A stretch of 64,000 bases of DNA. It comes from JBBQVS01 sp964250805 (GTDB lineage Bacteria > Chloroflexota > Ktedonobacteria > Ktedonobacterales > Ktedonobacteraceae). Below, piece by piece: positions 17,331 through 26,759 of the stretch (position 1 is the first letter of the stretch; every line of letters begins with the position of its first letter). The notes under the pieces are model-generated. The model worked only from the letters and a program-made list of their open reading frames with translations. It was not told the DNA's origin and did no database searches. The DNA lies in contig CAXUHG010000006.1 of NCBI GenBank assembly GCA_964250805.1, positions 29,501-93,500 of the forward strand. Direction: 5' to 3'. The position numbers and the translations under genes are program-made.

Positions 17331-19136
17331 CTACTCGGCCTGTGAGATAGCCCAAGCCGCATTTACAAGGCCGATATGACTAAATGCCTGGGGGAAGTTG
17401 CCCAGTAGTTCGCCAGTTGCAGAATCTATTTCCTCGGCAAGTAGCCCGACATCATTTCCGTAGGCAATCGCTCGTTCAAACGTCGCCCTTGCTCGCTCGA
17501 CTTCTCCGGCGAGGGCAAGCGCGTGGGCCAGCCAGAAGGTGCAGAGCAGGAAGGTTCCTTCCTCGCCAGCAAGCCCATCAGTTGCACGGTAGCGATAGAC
17601 AAGCCCATGCTCATCAGTCAGCCGCTCGGCAATCGCATCAACAGTGGCTCGCACACGCGGGTCGGTGCCAGGGAGAAAGCCTACAATCGGCATCATCAGT
17701 GTGGAGGCATCCAGTTCATCGGAGCCAAACGCTTGTGTAAACGCGCCAGCCTTCTCGCTCCACCCATGCTCCAGAATGGTGTCGCGGATCTGATCACGCG
17801 TTGCTGTCCAGCTAGCGATCCGATTATGAGCATTTAACACGTCAGCTAGTCCAATAGCACGATCAAGTGCCACCCAACACATGAGCTTTGAGTAGAGATA
17901 GTCTCTCGGCTCTCCACGCACCTCCCAGATACCCTGATCGGACTCCTGCCAATGAGCAACCGCCGCATCAGCGACATCGACCAGGAAATGGCGTGTAGTC
18001 TCGTCAAGCATAGTGAGCTGGTCGCGTAAGCGATAAGCCGCATTGAGCAATTCACCATAGACATCAAGCTGACGCTGCTCCCACGCACCGTTGCCAATAC
18101 GCACTGGACGACTGGCACGCCACCCGCTTAAATGATTGAGCGTGCGCTCACTGAGATCACGCTCGCCGCCCACACCAAACATAATCTGCAGTTGTGTACC
18201 TCGTTGGAGTTGTGAAGCTACCGCACCTGCCATCCAAGAGAAAAACCAGGACGCCTCATCAGGACAAGCCGCAACCCAGAGTGCCTCCATAGTCAGCGAG
18301 GCGTCTCGAATCCAGGTATAGCGGTAGTCCCAGTTACGCTCACCTCCTATCGACTCAGGAAGTGAGGTCGTCGGTGCTGCAACGATTGCTCCGCTGGGGC
18401 GGAACATAAGTGCCTGTAATACACGACCACTATGATGAACCTGATCGCGCCAAGGTCCCTCGTATCTCTGGTGAAGGTCTGACCATGTACGCCAACCTGT
18501 CAAGGTATCGCGTAGAGAGTCGGTAATTGCCGTAGATGTATACACCTGTGGAGGTTCTTCCCAACTTCTTTGATGCTGCAACGAAAAGTTCGCCTGCTGA
18601 CCAGCATGAAGGGAAAAGCGAGCGTGTGCAGTCGAGCCTTCTATATCTAACATTCTATGTGAAGAGAGAACCAGGACATCCGCGCCACCACGAGAGAAAA
18701 CGCCGCCCTCAATTGGTCTAAGTAGGGGAAAGATAAGGCCGTATTCAGAGCGTGGTGCATACTCTAGCTCTATCTCTACTGATCCACTTTCACACGAGAC
18801 TGAGCGGAGTACAACGCCAGGAGAGGCAATCCCAAGCTCATGCCCACGTTCGTTGCGCCCAATAGCCATTGCATCGACCAGCACCGCAACGCCTGTTGGA
18901 GTGATAAATCGAGTCTCGATAACCATCGTAGTGTCGATATAGCGGCGGTGCGTCTCGGAGGCACCAATCGCATGAATAGACCAGTGACCAGCGTGATCGT
19001 CTAGCAGTCGTGCAAAGACTGATGGTGCGTCAAAGCGGGGAAAGCACAACCAATCAATAGAGCCTGTCCTGCTAACCAGCGCGGCTGAACGACAGTCCGA
19101 CAGCAACGCATAGTCAGCGATTGGCAAGTTACTCAT
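17331..19136 (-). CDS. Glycoside hydrolase family 15 protein (glucoamylase/trehalase-like)
   Basis: About 601 residues from the ATG at 19136, which has AAGGAGA upstream. The N-terminal beta-sandwich begins 'IADYALLSDCRSAALVSRTG' and the (alpha/alpha)6 barrel follows from ~residue 230. 'NWDYRYTWIRDASLTM' is a signature segment. The putative general acid lies in 'GIWEVRG' and the base in 'LLAEEIDSATGE'. Bacterial members hydrolyse alpha-1,4-glucans or trehalose; no signal peptide is present, so it probably acts inside the cell on glycogen-derived or trehalose substrates. That could link it to glgB upstream. Specificity is unresolved. Confidence 0.9.
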   Translation of the reverse strand: MSNLPIADYALLSDCRSAALVSRTGSIDWLCFPRFDAPSVFARLLDDHAGHWSIHAIGASETHRRYIDTTMVIETRFITPTGVAVLVDAMAIGRNERGHELGIASPGVVLRSVSCESGSVEIELEYAPRSEYGLIFPLLRPIEGGVFSRGGADVLVLSSHRMLDIEGSTAHARFSLHAGQQANFSLQHQRSWEEPPQVYTSTAITDSLRDTLTGWRTWSDLHQRYEGPWRDQVHHSGRVLQALMFRPSGAIVAAPTTSLPESIGGERNWDYRYTWIRDASLTMEALWVAACPDEASWFFSWMAGAVASQLQRGTQLQIMFGVGGERDLSERTLNHLSGWRASRPVRIGNGAWEQRQLDVYGELLNAAYRLRDQLTMLDETTRHFLVDVADAAVAHWQESDQGIWEVRGEPRDYLYSKLMCWVALDRAIGLADVLNAHNRIASWTATRDQIRDTILEHGWSEKAGAFTQAFGSDELDASTLMMPIVGFLPGTDPRVRATVDAIAERLTDEHGLVYRYRATDGLAGEEGTFLLCTFWLAHALALAGEVERARATFERAIAYGNDVGLLAEEIDSATGELLGNFPQAFSHIGLVNAAWAISQAE

Positions 19137-19355
19137 TCTCTTCTCCTTGACAGTTAAGCGAAATAGGCATAACACAATAATCTCACCCGGAAAGGATAAG
19201 CCTGACGAATAGCATCTGCATGTTTGTATATAAATCCGTCCTTAGAAACACGTCCTTCTTGCTTCTGATTTACGCTGCTATTCTTCATTGTGGAATAGAA
19301 CAAAACTAGCCTTATGTTCTGATAAAAGAAACATCATTATTGGAGCGTTTACCAC

Positions 19356-20828
19356 ATGCATCGTCCTGCTATCAACCCTAAGATTACCGTCAGTATTGTT
19401 TTTATTGCGGCTATGTTCATGTCTATCATGGATTCGACTATTGTCAATGTCGCTCTGCCTTCGTTGAGCCGCGACTTTCATGCTATCGGCACGTCGATTG
19501 ACGCCATTGTCGTTGGCTATCTTGTCAGTCTCGCCATTATTATTCCAGCGTCGGGCTGGTTGGGTGATCGCTTCGGGACGAAACTTGTGTTTCTGAGTGC
19601 GCTGGGACTTTTCACGCTCGCCTCGGCTCTCTGTGGACTGGCACCAAATCTCCCTACACTGATTGGCTTTCGCGTGTTGCAGGGAATCGGTGGTGGCGCA
19701 TTGACTCCCGTTGGAACAGCTATCTTGTATCGCGCATTTCCGCCAATAGAGCGCGTTCAGGTGTCGCGCATTCTCATTATTCCAACTGTGCTAGCTCCGG
19801 CGTCTGGTCCCGTGATAGGCGGCTTGCTGATAGACAAGTTGTCGTGGCACTGGGTATTCTATGTCAATGTGCCGATTGGCGTAGCCGTTTTTCTCTTTGG
19901 TCTACTCTTCATGCAAGAGTACCGAGAAAGCACAACGAAATCCTTTGATATAGCAGGCTTCTTGTTAGCAGGCGTTGGTCTCGCACTGACGATGTATGCG
20001 TTGAGTGAGGGATCGAATTATGGCTGGAACTCTGTGGACATTCTCGGTAGTTTGATTATTGGACTCGCGCTAATTGTGGCTTGCGTTCTTGTCGAATTGC
20101 GCTCCACGCATCCAATTTTGAATTTGCGCCTTTTCCACAATCGAGGCTTCCGTGCCAGCAATCTTGTGACGCTGTTCTCTACCGCAGGCTTTCTCGGACT
20201 GCTCTATGCGGTGCCATTGTTTCTACAACAGGCACGCGGAGTTTCAGCACTTGTATCAGGTTTAACGACGTTTCCAGAGGCATTGGGCGTATTGATCTCT
20301 ACACAGATTGTAGCTCGTCTGTATCCCAACATCGGTCCTCGACGACTCATCGTTGGTGGACTCACAGGTGTAGCGATTTTCATGGCATCCATGAGCCTGA
20401 TTGGACAAGACACGTCATTATGGCTGGTACGTATCCTGATGTTCCTCATAGGAGCAGGTATGGCCTTTGCGTTTACATCTACCCAAGCAGCATCGTTCGC
20501 AACCATTTCGACAGAGGATACAGGTCAGGCATCGGCACTCTTCAACGCGCAACGCCAGATTGGAGCCTCGCTTGGTGTCGCATTGCTCAGCAGTGTGATT
20601 AGCATAGTTGGGCTAACACAGGTGAACGCGAATGGAGCAACGGTACCAAACTTAGCCGCCTATCATGCAGCCTTTATTACGGCAGCAGTACTAGCACTAA
20701 TCTCCGCCGTTATTGGTTTGAGTGTACGTGATAGCGATGCGGCGGCAACGATGCGGAACCGAAAGAGAGAGACCCAACAAGAGATTGCGCCGAACGAGGT
20801 ACAGGGAACAGAGCAGGTGCATGCGTAA
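19356..20828 (+). CDS. DHA2-family (EmrB/QacA) MFS drug exporter
   Basis: A 490-residue protein with about 14 hydrophobic helices. Motif D1 'MDSTIVNVALPSLSRDF' in TM1, motif A 'GWLGDRFGTK' and motif C 'VLAPASGPVIGGLLIDKLSW' are all present, which is the pattern of the 14-TM drug:H+ antiporters. It would export hydrophobic compounds at the cost of the proton gradient. A ~220-bp divergent region separates it from the GH15 gene, and no regulator is adjacent. A strong terminator follows. Confidence 0.92.
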   Translation: MHRPAINPKITVSIVFIAAMFMSIMDSTIVNVALPSLSRDFHAIGTSIDAIVVGYLVSLAIIIPASGWLGDRFGTKLVFLSALGLFTLASALCGLAPNLPTLIGFRVLQGIGGGALTPVGTAILYRAFPPIERVQVSRILIIPTVLAPASGPVIGGLLIDKLSWHWVFYVNVPIGVAVFLFGLLFMQEYRESTTKSFDIAGFLLAGVGLALTMYALSEGSNYGWNSVDILGSLIIGLALIVACVLVELRSTHPILNLRLFHNRGFRASNLVTLFSTAGFLGLLYAVPLFLQQARGVSALVSGLTTFPEALGVLISTQIVARLYPNIGPRRLIVGGLTGVAIFMASMSLIGQDTSLWLVRILMFLIGAGMAFAFTSTQAASFATISTEDTGQASALFNAQRQIGASLGVALLSSVISIVGLTQVNANGATVPNLAAYHAAFITAAVLALISAVIGLSVRDSDAAATMRNRKRETQQEIAPNEVQGTEQVHA

Positions 20829-20846
20829 GTAAGTGACACTAATAGC

Positions 20847-20892
20847 AACATAAGCCGTCCAGTCATCTAAGAATGACTGGACGGCTTATGTT
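20847..20892. terminator. Strong bidirectional terminator
   Basis: A perfect 20-bp stem (20847-20866 with 20873-20892) with the loop CTAAGA, followed on the plus strand by a run of T. It separates the convergent exporter and TIR genes. Confidence 0.88.
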
Positions 20893-20971
20893 TTTTTACC
20901 CATTTTACACACTGCTTAGCATCAAATCTCCACCAAGGATATTACGCCGCTTGAGAGGTACATGAGTAGTC

Positions 20972-22138
20972 TCAAGAATTGTCTGAATGTAAGATAGTTT
21001 CTACGACCTTGTTCCACACCTCATCTTTTTGATGTTTATTCATCATGCTTAACGGAATGGTAGGATTGTTTACTGATTGAAAACGTGCAAGACTGGTGTA
21101 CTGGAAGCTACAAGGTCCAAGTATTACTGGAAGAATTGTGACACCTTCTTCCTCAGTACTTAGTAATAGAGGCAATTCTTCCTTCCAAATAAAATCTGAA
21201 GCAAGATAGTCAACGCTGACAAGCAAGATAGCGACACGAGATGATGCTACTGCCTTTTTAATAGCATCATTCCATTTTTCTCCAGGCTTAATCTGCGTGT
21301 CGTCCCACCATTTTATGGTCTTACTTGACTTTGCAGCCTTCAGGTGGACAAGCAAGCGATCAAAATCCTCTTTATCTTCATGACTATAGCTAATAAACAC
21401 ATCAAAGTGGTTATTGATAGGAGGCGTTATTGGAACTAATGATGAAGGTGACTGTCCATTCGCTTGCACCTCAGGAAGAGTCATATCTACCTTTTTCGGT
21501 GGCATGTTTTCGTAGAGAAACATCATCATCTGCAAGGTGTCGAAGCCCTCAAATTGAGGAAAAGAACGTAAGAGAGTCAAAAGCTGACGATTAAGTGCGG
21601 AGACATCTCCTAGAGGCACTTTTCCGAATTGATGCAGAAAATGTCTCAAGTGTTCAGCGTTTGATATTGGTAAGAAATATTCTGGAAAGTAGAGGTACAA
21701 TGGCTTACAACGGAGCGAGTAGCGATGGGGGCCAAGCAGGTCTTTGCCGATTTTGTCAAGCGCATCAAACTGCCCTACCTTAACCGCATCTATAAGTGCT
21801 AGTAACCCTTGTTTGATCCGCACCAAAGCATCTTTTTCGTTGCTATAAACGCTGTTCCAGCGCCAACGTTTCTCACTTTCGCTCCACCAGACACCGAATT
21901 TAGCGGCACTGCCGCCACTGATACTTCCCAATTCTTTTGTCTTAAATTCTAGCCAATAACAGAAACTATCAGGTTTTCCTACGGCATAGTGATTAAGGTC
22001 TATATCTTTCAAGTACTCGATTGGGAAGCGTTGGACAAAATCTTCACGTAATTGCTGTAAGTATTCGGGTGCCGTCTTAGAATTCTTCTGCAACCAACTT
22101 GCTAAAGCAGCCTGCCAATCCTTTATTTGAGTAGTCAT
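20972..22138 (-). CDS. TIR-domain protein with McrB-N-like N-terminal domain
   Basis: A 388-residue two-domain protein. Residues ~244-385 form a TIR domain: 'HFDVFISYSHEDKEDFDRLL', 'WWDDTQIKPGEKW', 'RVAILLVSVDYLASDFIWKE', with a Glu (320 or 321) where TIR NADases keep their catalytic Glu. Residues ~1-215 contain 'DSFCYWLEFKTKELGSISGG' and 'KFGVWW', a segment I recall from the N-terminal region of McrB-like restriction/AAA proteins; that match is from memory and should be tested. A proline-rich linker (~213-240) joins them. The layout suggests a sensor-effector defence protein that depletes NAD+ or makes a signal. It is monocistronic, between a convergent exporter and the divergent lutABC operon. 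Confidence 0.8.
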   Translation of the reverse strand: MTTQIKDWQAALASWLQKNSKTAPEYLQQLREDFVQRFPIEYLKDIDLNHYAVGKPDSFCYWLEFKTKELGSISGGSAAKFGVWWSESEKRWRWNSVYSNEKDALVRIKQGLLALIDAVKVGQFDALDKIGKDLLGPHRYSLRCKPLYLYFPEYFLPISNAEHLRHFLHQFGKVPLGDVSALNRQLLTLLRSFPQFEGFDTLQMMMFLYENMPPKKVDMTLPEVQANGQSPSSLVPITPPINNHFDVFISYSHEDKEDFDRLLVHLKAAKSSKTIKWWDDTQIKPGEKWNDAIKKAVASSRVAILLVSVDYLASDFIWKEELPLLLSTEEEGVTILPVILGPCSFQYTSLARFQSVNNPTIPLSMMNKHQKDEVWNKVVETILHSDNS

Positions 22139-22411
22139 CTATCCTCTTTCTCAGTAAGCCTCTTACAATGCGTTCTCTCAGGGAAATAGTATTCGTACAC
22201 TGGACTATACAGTTTTACTAGTGTAATAGATTCAAACAGAGATTGCAATATTTTTGTTCACGTTCTCAAGCCTCTTACAATTGATCTATTGAAGGATTAT
22301 AAAGATTGCTTTTTCGCTTCTTCAACAAAATAATGATATGATATTCTCACACATCTTATAAGCCGAAGTAGGAGAGGGAAGGAAACAATATAACCTGTAA
22401 AGGACTAGCTC

Positions 22412-23152
22412 ATGCGCGTATCGCTTTTCATCACCTGCTTCAATGACACACTTTTTCCAAATGTGGGAATCGCTACGACGCGCTTGCTAGAGCGGTTGGG
22501 GCACACGGTAGACTTTCCAGAGGCCCAGACATGTTGTGGGCAGATGCATTTCAATACAGGCTATCAAAGGGAGGCGATTCCGCTTGTGCGTCACTTTGTT
22601 GAGGTATTCGCGGATGCGAAGGTGATTGTCGCGCCTTCTGCCTCGTGTGTGGGTATGGTGCGCGATCTCTATAGTAAGGCGGCTGCACTTTCGGGCGAGC
22701 AATCGCTTATGACGGCTGTCGAAGAGCTTACACCGCGCGTCTACGAATTGTCGGAGTTCCTAGTCAAATATCTAGGCATTTCTGATGTGGGTGCCTACTA
22801 TCCACATCGCGTTACCTATCATCCAACCTGTCATAGTTTGCGTGTTTTACACGTTGGCGAGGCACCACTACAGCTTTTACGTGCGGTCAAAGGTATTGAT
22901 CTTGTCGAACTTCCTCATGCGCGTGAATGCTGTGGCTTTGGTGGCACATTTGCCATCAAAAACGCCGACACCTCGCTCGCTATGTTGAGCGACAAGACGC
23001 GCTGTGTGCTAGATACGGGTGCCGAAGTTCTCTGCGCCGCCGACACCTCCTGCTTAATGCATATTGGCGGTGGCCTTCATCGTCAACGGGCTGGTGTGAG
23101 CAGCGTCCATCTTGCCGAGATTCTAGCCAGTACAGAAAACGAGGGAGCATAA
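22412..23152 (+). CDS. lutA: Lactate utilisation Fe-S protein LutA
   Basis: A 246-residue protein with two cysteine-rich CCG domains. 'EAQTCCGQMHFNTGYQ' lies near residue 41 and 'ARECCGFGGTFAIKNADTS' near 172, which is the LutA/YkgE pattern that binds an iron-sulfur centre. It is a subunit of the LutABC L-lactate oxidation complex. Its stop overlaps the next start (TAATG). The ~270 bp upstream is shared with the divergent TIR gene. No LutR-type regulator is seen. Confidence 0.9.
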   Translation: MRVSLFITCFNDTLFPNVGIATTRLLERLGHTVDFPEAQTCCGQMHFNTGYQREAIPLVRHFVEVFADAKVIVAPSASCVGMVRDLYSKAAALSGEQSLMTAVEELTPRVYELSEFLVKYLGISDVGAYYPHRVTYHPTCHSLRVLHVGEAPLQLLRAVKGIDLVELPHARECCGFGGTFAIKNADTSLAMLSDKTRCVLDTGAEVLCAADTSCLMHIGGGLHRQRAGVSSVHLAEILASTENEGA

Positions 23153-24579
23153 TGACAGCTAAACCCTTACCAGTATTTCCTCAAGCAGCAAAGGCCGCAC
23201 TTGCTAATAGCCAGTTGCGTCGTAATATGGGGAAAGCCACGACGATAATTCGGGCAAAACGCGCGTCTGTCGTGGATGAACTTCCCGATTGGGAGATACT
23301 GCGAGAGGCTGGGTCAGCGATTAAAGCTCGAACAATGCGTCATCTCGATGAGTATCTGCTACAACTGGAAGCCTCGGTACAACAGGCTGGCGGACAGGTT
23401 CATTGGGCTAGCGACGCAGCCGAGGCGAATCGCATTATCACCAAGATTGTGCAAGCAACGGGTGCGGACCGCGTGGTGAAGGTAAAATCGCTCACAACGG
23501 ACGAAATTCATCTCAATGACGCGTTAGCTACAGCAGGCATTCACGCCATAGAGACCGACCTTGCCGAACTCATCATTCAGCTTGCAGGTGAGACATCTTC
23601 ACACATCCTTGTACCAGCGATTCATAAGAACCGCAGCGAGATTCGTGACCTCTTTCTACGCACCATTGCGAAGGGGCAAGACCTGACCGATGAGCCTAAA
23701 CAACTCGCCGCCACTGCACGACACTACCTACGTGAGCAGTTCATGTCCGCACAGGTTGCAGTGAGTGGTGCCAACTTTGCCATTGCCGAGACGGGCACCG
23801 TGTGTGTTGTGGAGAGCGAAGGCAATGGGCGCATGTGTCTCACGCTGCCTCAAACGCTCATCACAGTAATGGGTATTGAGAAGGTGCTGCCTAGTTTTCA
23901 AGACCTCTCCGTCTTCCTTCAACTACTGCCACGCAGCTCGACAGGGGAACGGATGAATCCCTATACCAGCTTATGGACAGGAGTAACAGCAGGCGACGGA
24001 CCACAAGCGTTCCATTTGGTGTTGCTCGACAACGGACGCACGAACGTCCTTGCTGATACAGTTGGGCGGCAAACGCTCCATTGCATTCGCTGTAGTGCTT
24101 GCCTCAATATCTGTCCAGTCTATTCGCGTACAGGTGGACACGCTTATGGCTCGGTCTATCCAGGTCCCATTGGAGCAATTCTTACACCACAGCTTATTGG
24201 CGTAAAACAAGCCAAGACGCTTCCGTATGCATCAACACTGTGTGGGGCATGTTATGAAGTGTGTCCCGTGAAAATTAACATTCCAGAGGTGCTATTGCAT
24301 TTGCGTGGGAAGGTGATTCAGCAGACTTCACCACTTGACCCGGAGGCTCTCGCAATGCGACAACTGGCTTCTACCTTTGCCAGTCCTAAACGGTATGAGC
24401 AGGCACAGCGATTAGCACGACGCGGACAACGCCTCTTTGTGCATGGGGGCGTTATCGACTCACTGCCTGGAATGCTCGCTGGTTGGACAACTGCCCGCGA
24501 CCTTGCGCCGTTGCCACAGCAGAGTTTCCGCGATTGGTGGCGTTCGCGGAAGCAACAAGAGAAGGGGAATGCTGAATGA
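23152..24579 (+). CDS. lutB: Lactate utilisation Fe-S protein LutB
   Basis: A 475-residue protein starting at the ATG at 23152, one base overlapping lutA. It has an N-terminal LUD domain and a ferredoxin-like segment with two 4Fe-4S motifs: 'CIRCSACLNICPVYSRTGG' near residue 310 and 'CGACYEVCPVKINIPEVL' near 363. LutB carries electrons in the LutABC complex that oxidises L-lactate to pyruvate. A longer frame starting in lutA was rejected because it lacks a ribosome site and family similarity. Confidence 0.92.
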   Translation: MTAKPLPVFPQAAKAALANSQLRRNMGKATTIIRAKRASVVDELPDWEILREAGSAIKARTMRHLDEYLLQLEASVQQAGGQVHWASDAAEANRIITKIVQATGADRVVKVKSLTTDEIHLNDALATAGIHAIETDLAELIIQLAGETSSHILVPAIHKNRSEIRDLFLRTIAKGQDLTDEPKQLAATARHYLREQFMSAQVAVSGANFAIAETGTVCVVESEGNGRMCLTLPQTLITVMGIEKVLPSFQDLSVFLQLLPRSSTGERMNPYTSLWTGVTAGDGPQAFHLVLLDNGRTNVLADTVGRQTLHCIRCSACLNICPVYSRTGGHAYGSVYPGPIGAILTPQLIGVKQAKTLPYASTLCGACYEVCPVKINIPEVLLHLRGKVIQQTSPLDPEALAMRQLASTFASPKRYEQAQRLARRGQRLFVHGGVIDSLPGMLAGWTTARDLAPLPQQSFRDWWRSRKQQEKGNAE

Positions 24580-25220
24580 AACCTACGCCAAAAGAGCACA
24601 TACTAGCTCGTATCCGCCAAGCTGTCGCGGATGCAACGGAGCCACCGCAAGCACATCTGGACTACCGCACACACGATGAACGAGAGCATACCACCATTGT
24701 CGAGGATTTCATCGAACGGCTAGTCGATTACAAAGCACAGGTAACACAGACAGAGCAGGCTCATCTAGGATATGCTATTGCGGATGCTTGCCAGAAATAT
24801 AATGTAACGCGTCTTGCGGTTCCGAGCGATGTTCCCGCTGAATGGTTGCCCATCAATATCCCTATTCTACGGGATGACCCTCCCTTATCTGTTGCCGACC
24901 TCAACGAAAGCTCTGGCGTTCTCACGGGTTGCGCCGTCGCCATCGCTCAAACAGGAACGATTATTCTGGATGGAGGCGCGACGCAAGGAAGACGCATTCT
25001 CTCGCTAGTGCCCGACCTGCATCTGTGCGTAGTACACACACACCAGATCGTAGGGCTGGTTCCTGAAGCGATTACAATGCTCATGGAGAAGGCAACACAT
25101 CCCATCACAATGATATCAGGTCCATCGGCGACCAGCGACATCGAATTGAGCCGCGTTGAAGGTGTACATGGTCCGCGCACGCTCCACGTCTTCGTCGTGC
25201 AAGGGGAAGTAACTTCTTAA
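24576..25220 (+). CDS. lutC: Lactate utilisation protein LutC
   Basis: A 214-residue LUD-domain protein (LutC/YkgG family). It overlaps lutB by 4 bp (ATGA). 'LTGCAVAIAQTGTIILDGG' and 'VVHTHQIVGLVPEAI' are conserved in LutC, and the closing 'ISGPSATSDIELSRVEGVHG' is the typical family end. It completes a three-gene lutABC operon for growth on L-lactate. Convergent with the flavoprotein gene downstream, 20 bp away, without an obvious terminator. Confidence 0.92.
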   Translation: MKPTPKEHILARIRQAVADATEPPQAHLDYRTHDEREHTTIVEDFIERLVDYKAQVTQTEQAHLGYAIADACQKYNVTRLAVPSDVPAEWLPINIPILRDDPPLSVADLNESSGVLTGCAVAIAQTGTIILDGGATQGRRILSLVPDLHLCVVHTHQIVGLVPEAITMLMEKATHPITMISGPSATSDIELSRVEGVHGPRTLHVFVVQGEVTS

Positions 25221-25240
25221 CTCCTTTGCACGAATATGAG

Positions 25241-26290
25241 TTATGCTGAGACAACAGAATCCTCGGTCTCACGACGCACAACGGGAGCTACCTTTGTACC
25301 GAACAATTCGATGGCATGCATAATCTTGGAATGCTGGATTGTACCGACGCTTAATTGCATAAGAAAACGCTGGTGCCCAAAAATCTTATGTTGAGCAAGA
25401 ATTTTCTCTATGACTTCTTCCGGGTTACCAATCAGCAGTGCGCCTCGTGGTGAGCGTGAAGCCTCAAATTGTGACCTACTGATGCCTGACCAACCGCGCT
25501 CCCGACCTATCAAATTCATCATGGTAGCGTAGGAGGGGAAAACATCGTCGCTAGCTTGCTGGGAGGTATCCGCGACAAAGCCATGCGAATTGATACTTAC
25601 AGGCAGTTTGCTGATGTCATGTCCAGCCTTCTGTGCTGCCTCTCGATAAAGTCCAACTAGTGGCGCGAAGCGCGCTGGTTCGCCGCCGATGATAGCGAGT
25701 GCCATCGGCAAACCTAGCGTACCTGCTCGAATTACAGATGCTGGTGTGCCACCGACAGCAACCCAAACGGGGAGCGGATTTTGGACTGGACGAGGATAGA
25801 CACTCAGTCCGTCGAGTGGTGGACGGTGCTGGCCCGACCACGTAACACGCTCAGAATCGCGTAGTCGGAGCAATAAATCAAGCTTTTCAGCAAACAGCGC
25901 GTCATAGTCATCGAGATCGTAGCCGAAGAGCGGAAAAGATTCGATGAACGAGCCACGCCCAGCCATAATCTCTGCGCGTCCTCCCGAAAGCAGATCAAGC
26001 GTAGCAAAGTCCTGAAATACTCTGACTGGATCATCCGAGCTAAGGACAGTGACCGCACTCGTCAAGCGAATTTTCTGTGTACGTTCCGCTGCGGCGGCTA
26101 GCACTACAGCAGGGGTCGAAATTGCGAATTCACGGCGATGGTGTTCGCCAACCCCAAAAACATCGAGGCCGACCTGATCGGCAAGTTCGATCTCTTCCAT
26201 GAGATCACGTAGACGTTGAGCGGGATTCACCGATTTTCCCGTCAAAGGATCAGGCATAACTTCCGCGAACGTATAAAGACCAAGTTCCAT
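25241..26290 (-). CDS. LLM-class flavin-dependent oxidoreductase
   Basis: A 349-residue bacterial luciferase-like monooxygenase of the 'alkanal monooxygenase-like' group. It opens 'MELGLYTFAEVMPDPLTG', then 'GLDVFGVGEHHRREFAISTP', 'RLTSAVTVLSSDDPVRVFQ' and 'SGGRAEIMAGRGSFIESFPL', which are hallmarks of this FMN-binding barrel. Substrate unknown. It is separate in sequence type from the F420-type enzyme at 14840-15745. Likely monocistronic, with its promoter in the 470-bp region upstream. Confidence 0.85.
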   Translation of the reverse strand: MELGLYTFAEVMPDPLTGKSVNPAQRLRDLMEEIELADQVGLDVFGVGEHHRREFAISTPAVVLAAAAERTQKIRLTSAVTVLSSDDPVRVFQDFATLDLLSGGRAEIMAGRGSFIESFPLFGYDLDDYDALFAEKLDLLLRLRDSERVTWSGQHRPPLDGLSVYPRPVQNPLPVWVAVGGTPASVIRAGTLGLPMALAIIGGEPARFAPLVGLYREAAQKAGHDISKLPVSINSHGFVADTSQQASDDVFPSYATMMNLIGRERGWSGISRSQFEASRSPRGALLIGNPEEVIEKILAQHKIFGHQRFLMQLSVGTIQHSKIMHAIELFGTKVAPVVRRETEDSVVSA

Positions 26291-26759
26291 AACAAACTCC
26301 TACTGAAAGGCTTTTTTGAATTTTTGTTGAGCCTTTCTTAAAGTATTTTCAATGCTTTGCTGTTATCATTCGGTAATAACAATAAGGGCAACAAAAAAAT
26401 TGCGTCCTAGCATTCATAGAGCAGAGTAGAAAGGAAGGTTGGCGCAGAAGAGCTTTGTGGCTATATAGTAAATTTACCCTCTACGTTACGTTTTTATTTC
26501 ATCAACGTCTATGCATATACCAATGCTGCATAGCACACCATTCCGTCAATCATGGTGGAACTCAATGGCACAGGGCAAGGATGCACAAGTTGAGGAACAC
26601 ATTCTTCGAGGCAATCACAATACCTGTCGTACCGACCATCTTGCAAGTATGGCAAGTCACTTGCGAACTTACCTGAATTTTTCACAAATCAAATATTCAT
26701 AAATAATCGTCGAATAAAACTTTCTATAATATCCCGTGAACCGAAAGAGGAAAACCTAT
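26291..26759. other. Divergent intergenic region
   Basis: About 470 AT-rich bases separate the flavoprotein gene and the NRPS-like gene. A TATAAT at 26725-26730 could be a -10 element for the latter, about 30 bp before its start, but no convincing -35 is paired with it. A 73-codon frame at 26455-26676 has no ribosome site or recognisable product. No RNA gene was seen. Confidence 0.35.

Noticed and set aside
20081..20602. 173-codon frame inside the EmrB-type exporter gene
   Set aside because: Out-of-frame shadow of a clearly supported 14-helix transporter.
26455..26676. Small gene in the 470-bp gap before the NRPS-like gene
   Set aside because: No ribosome site, no family and unusual composition; treated as non-coding.
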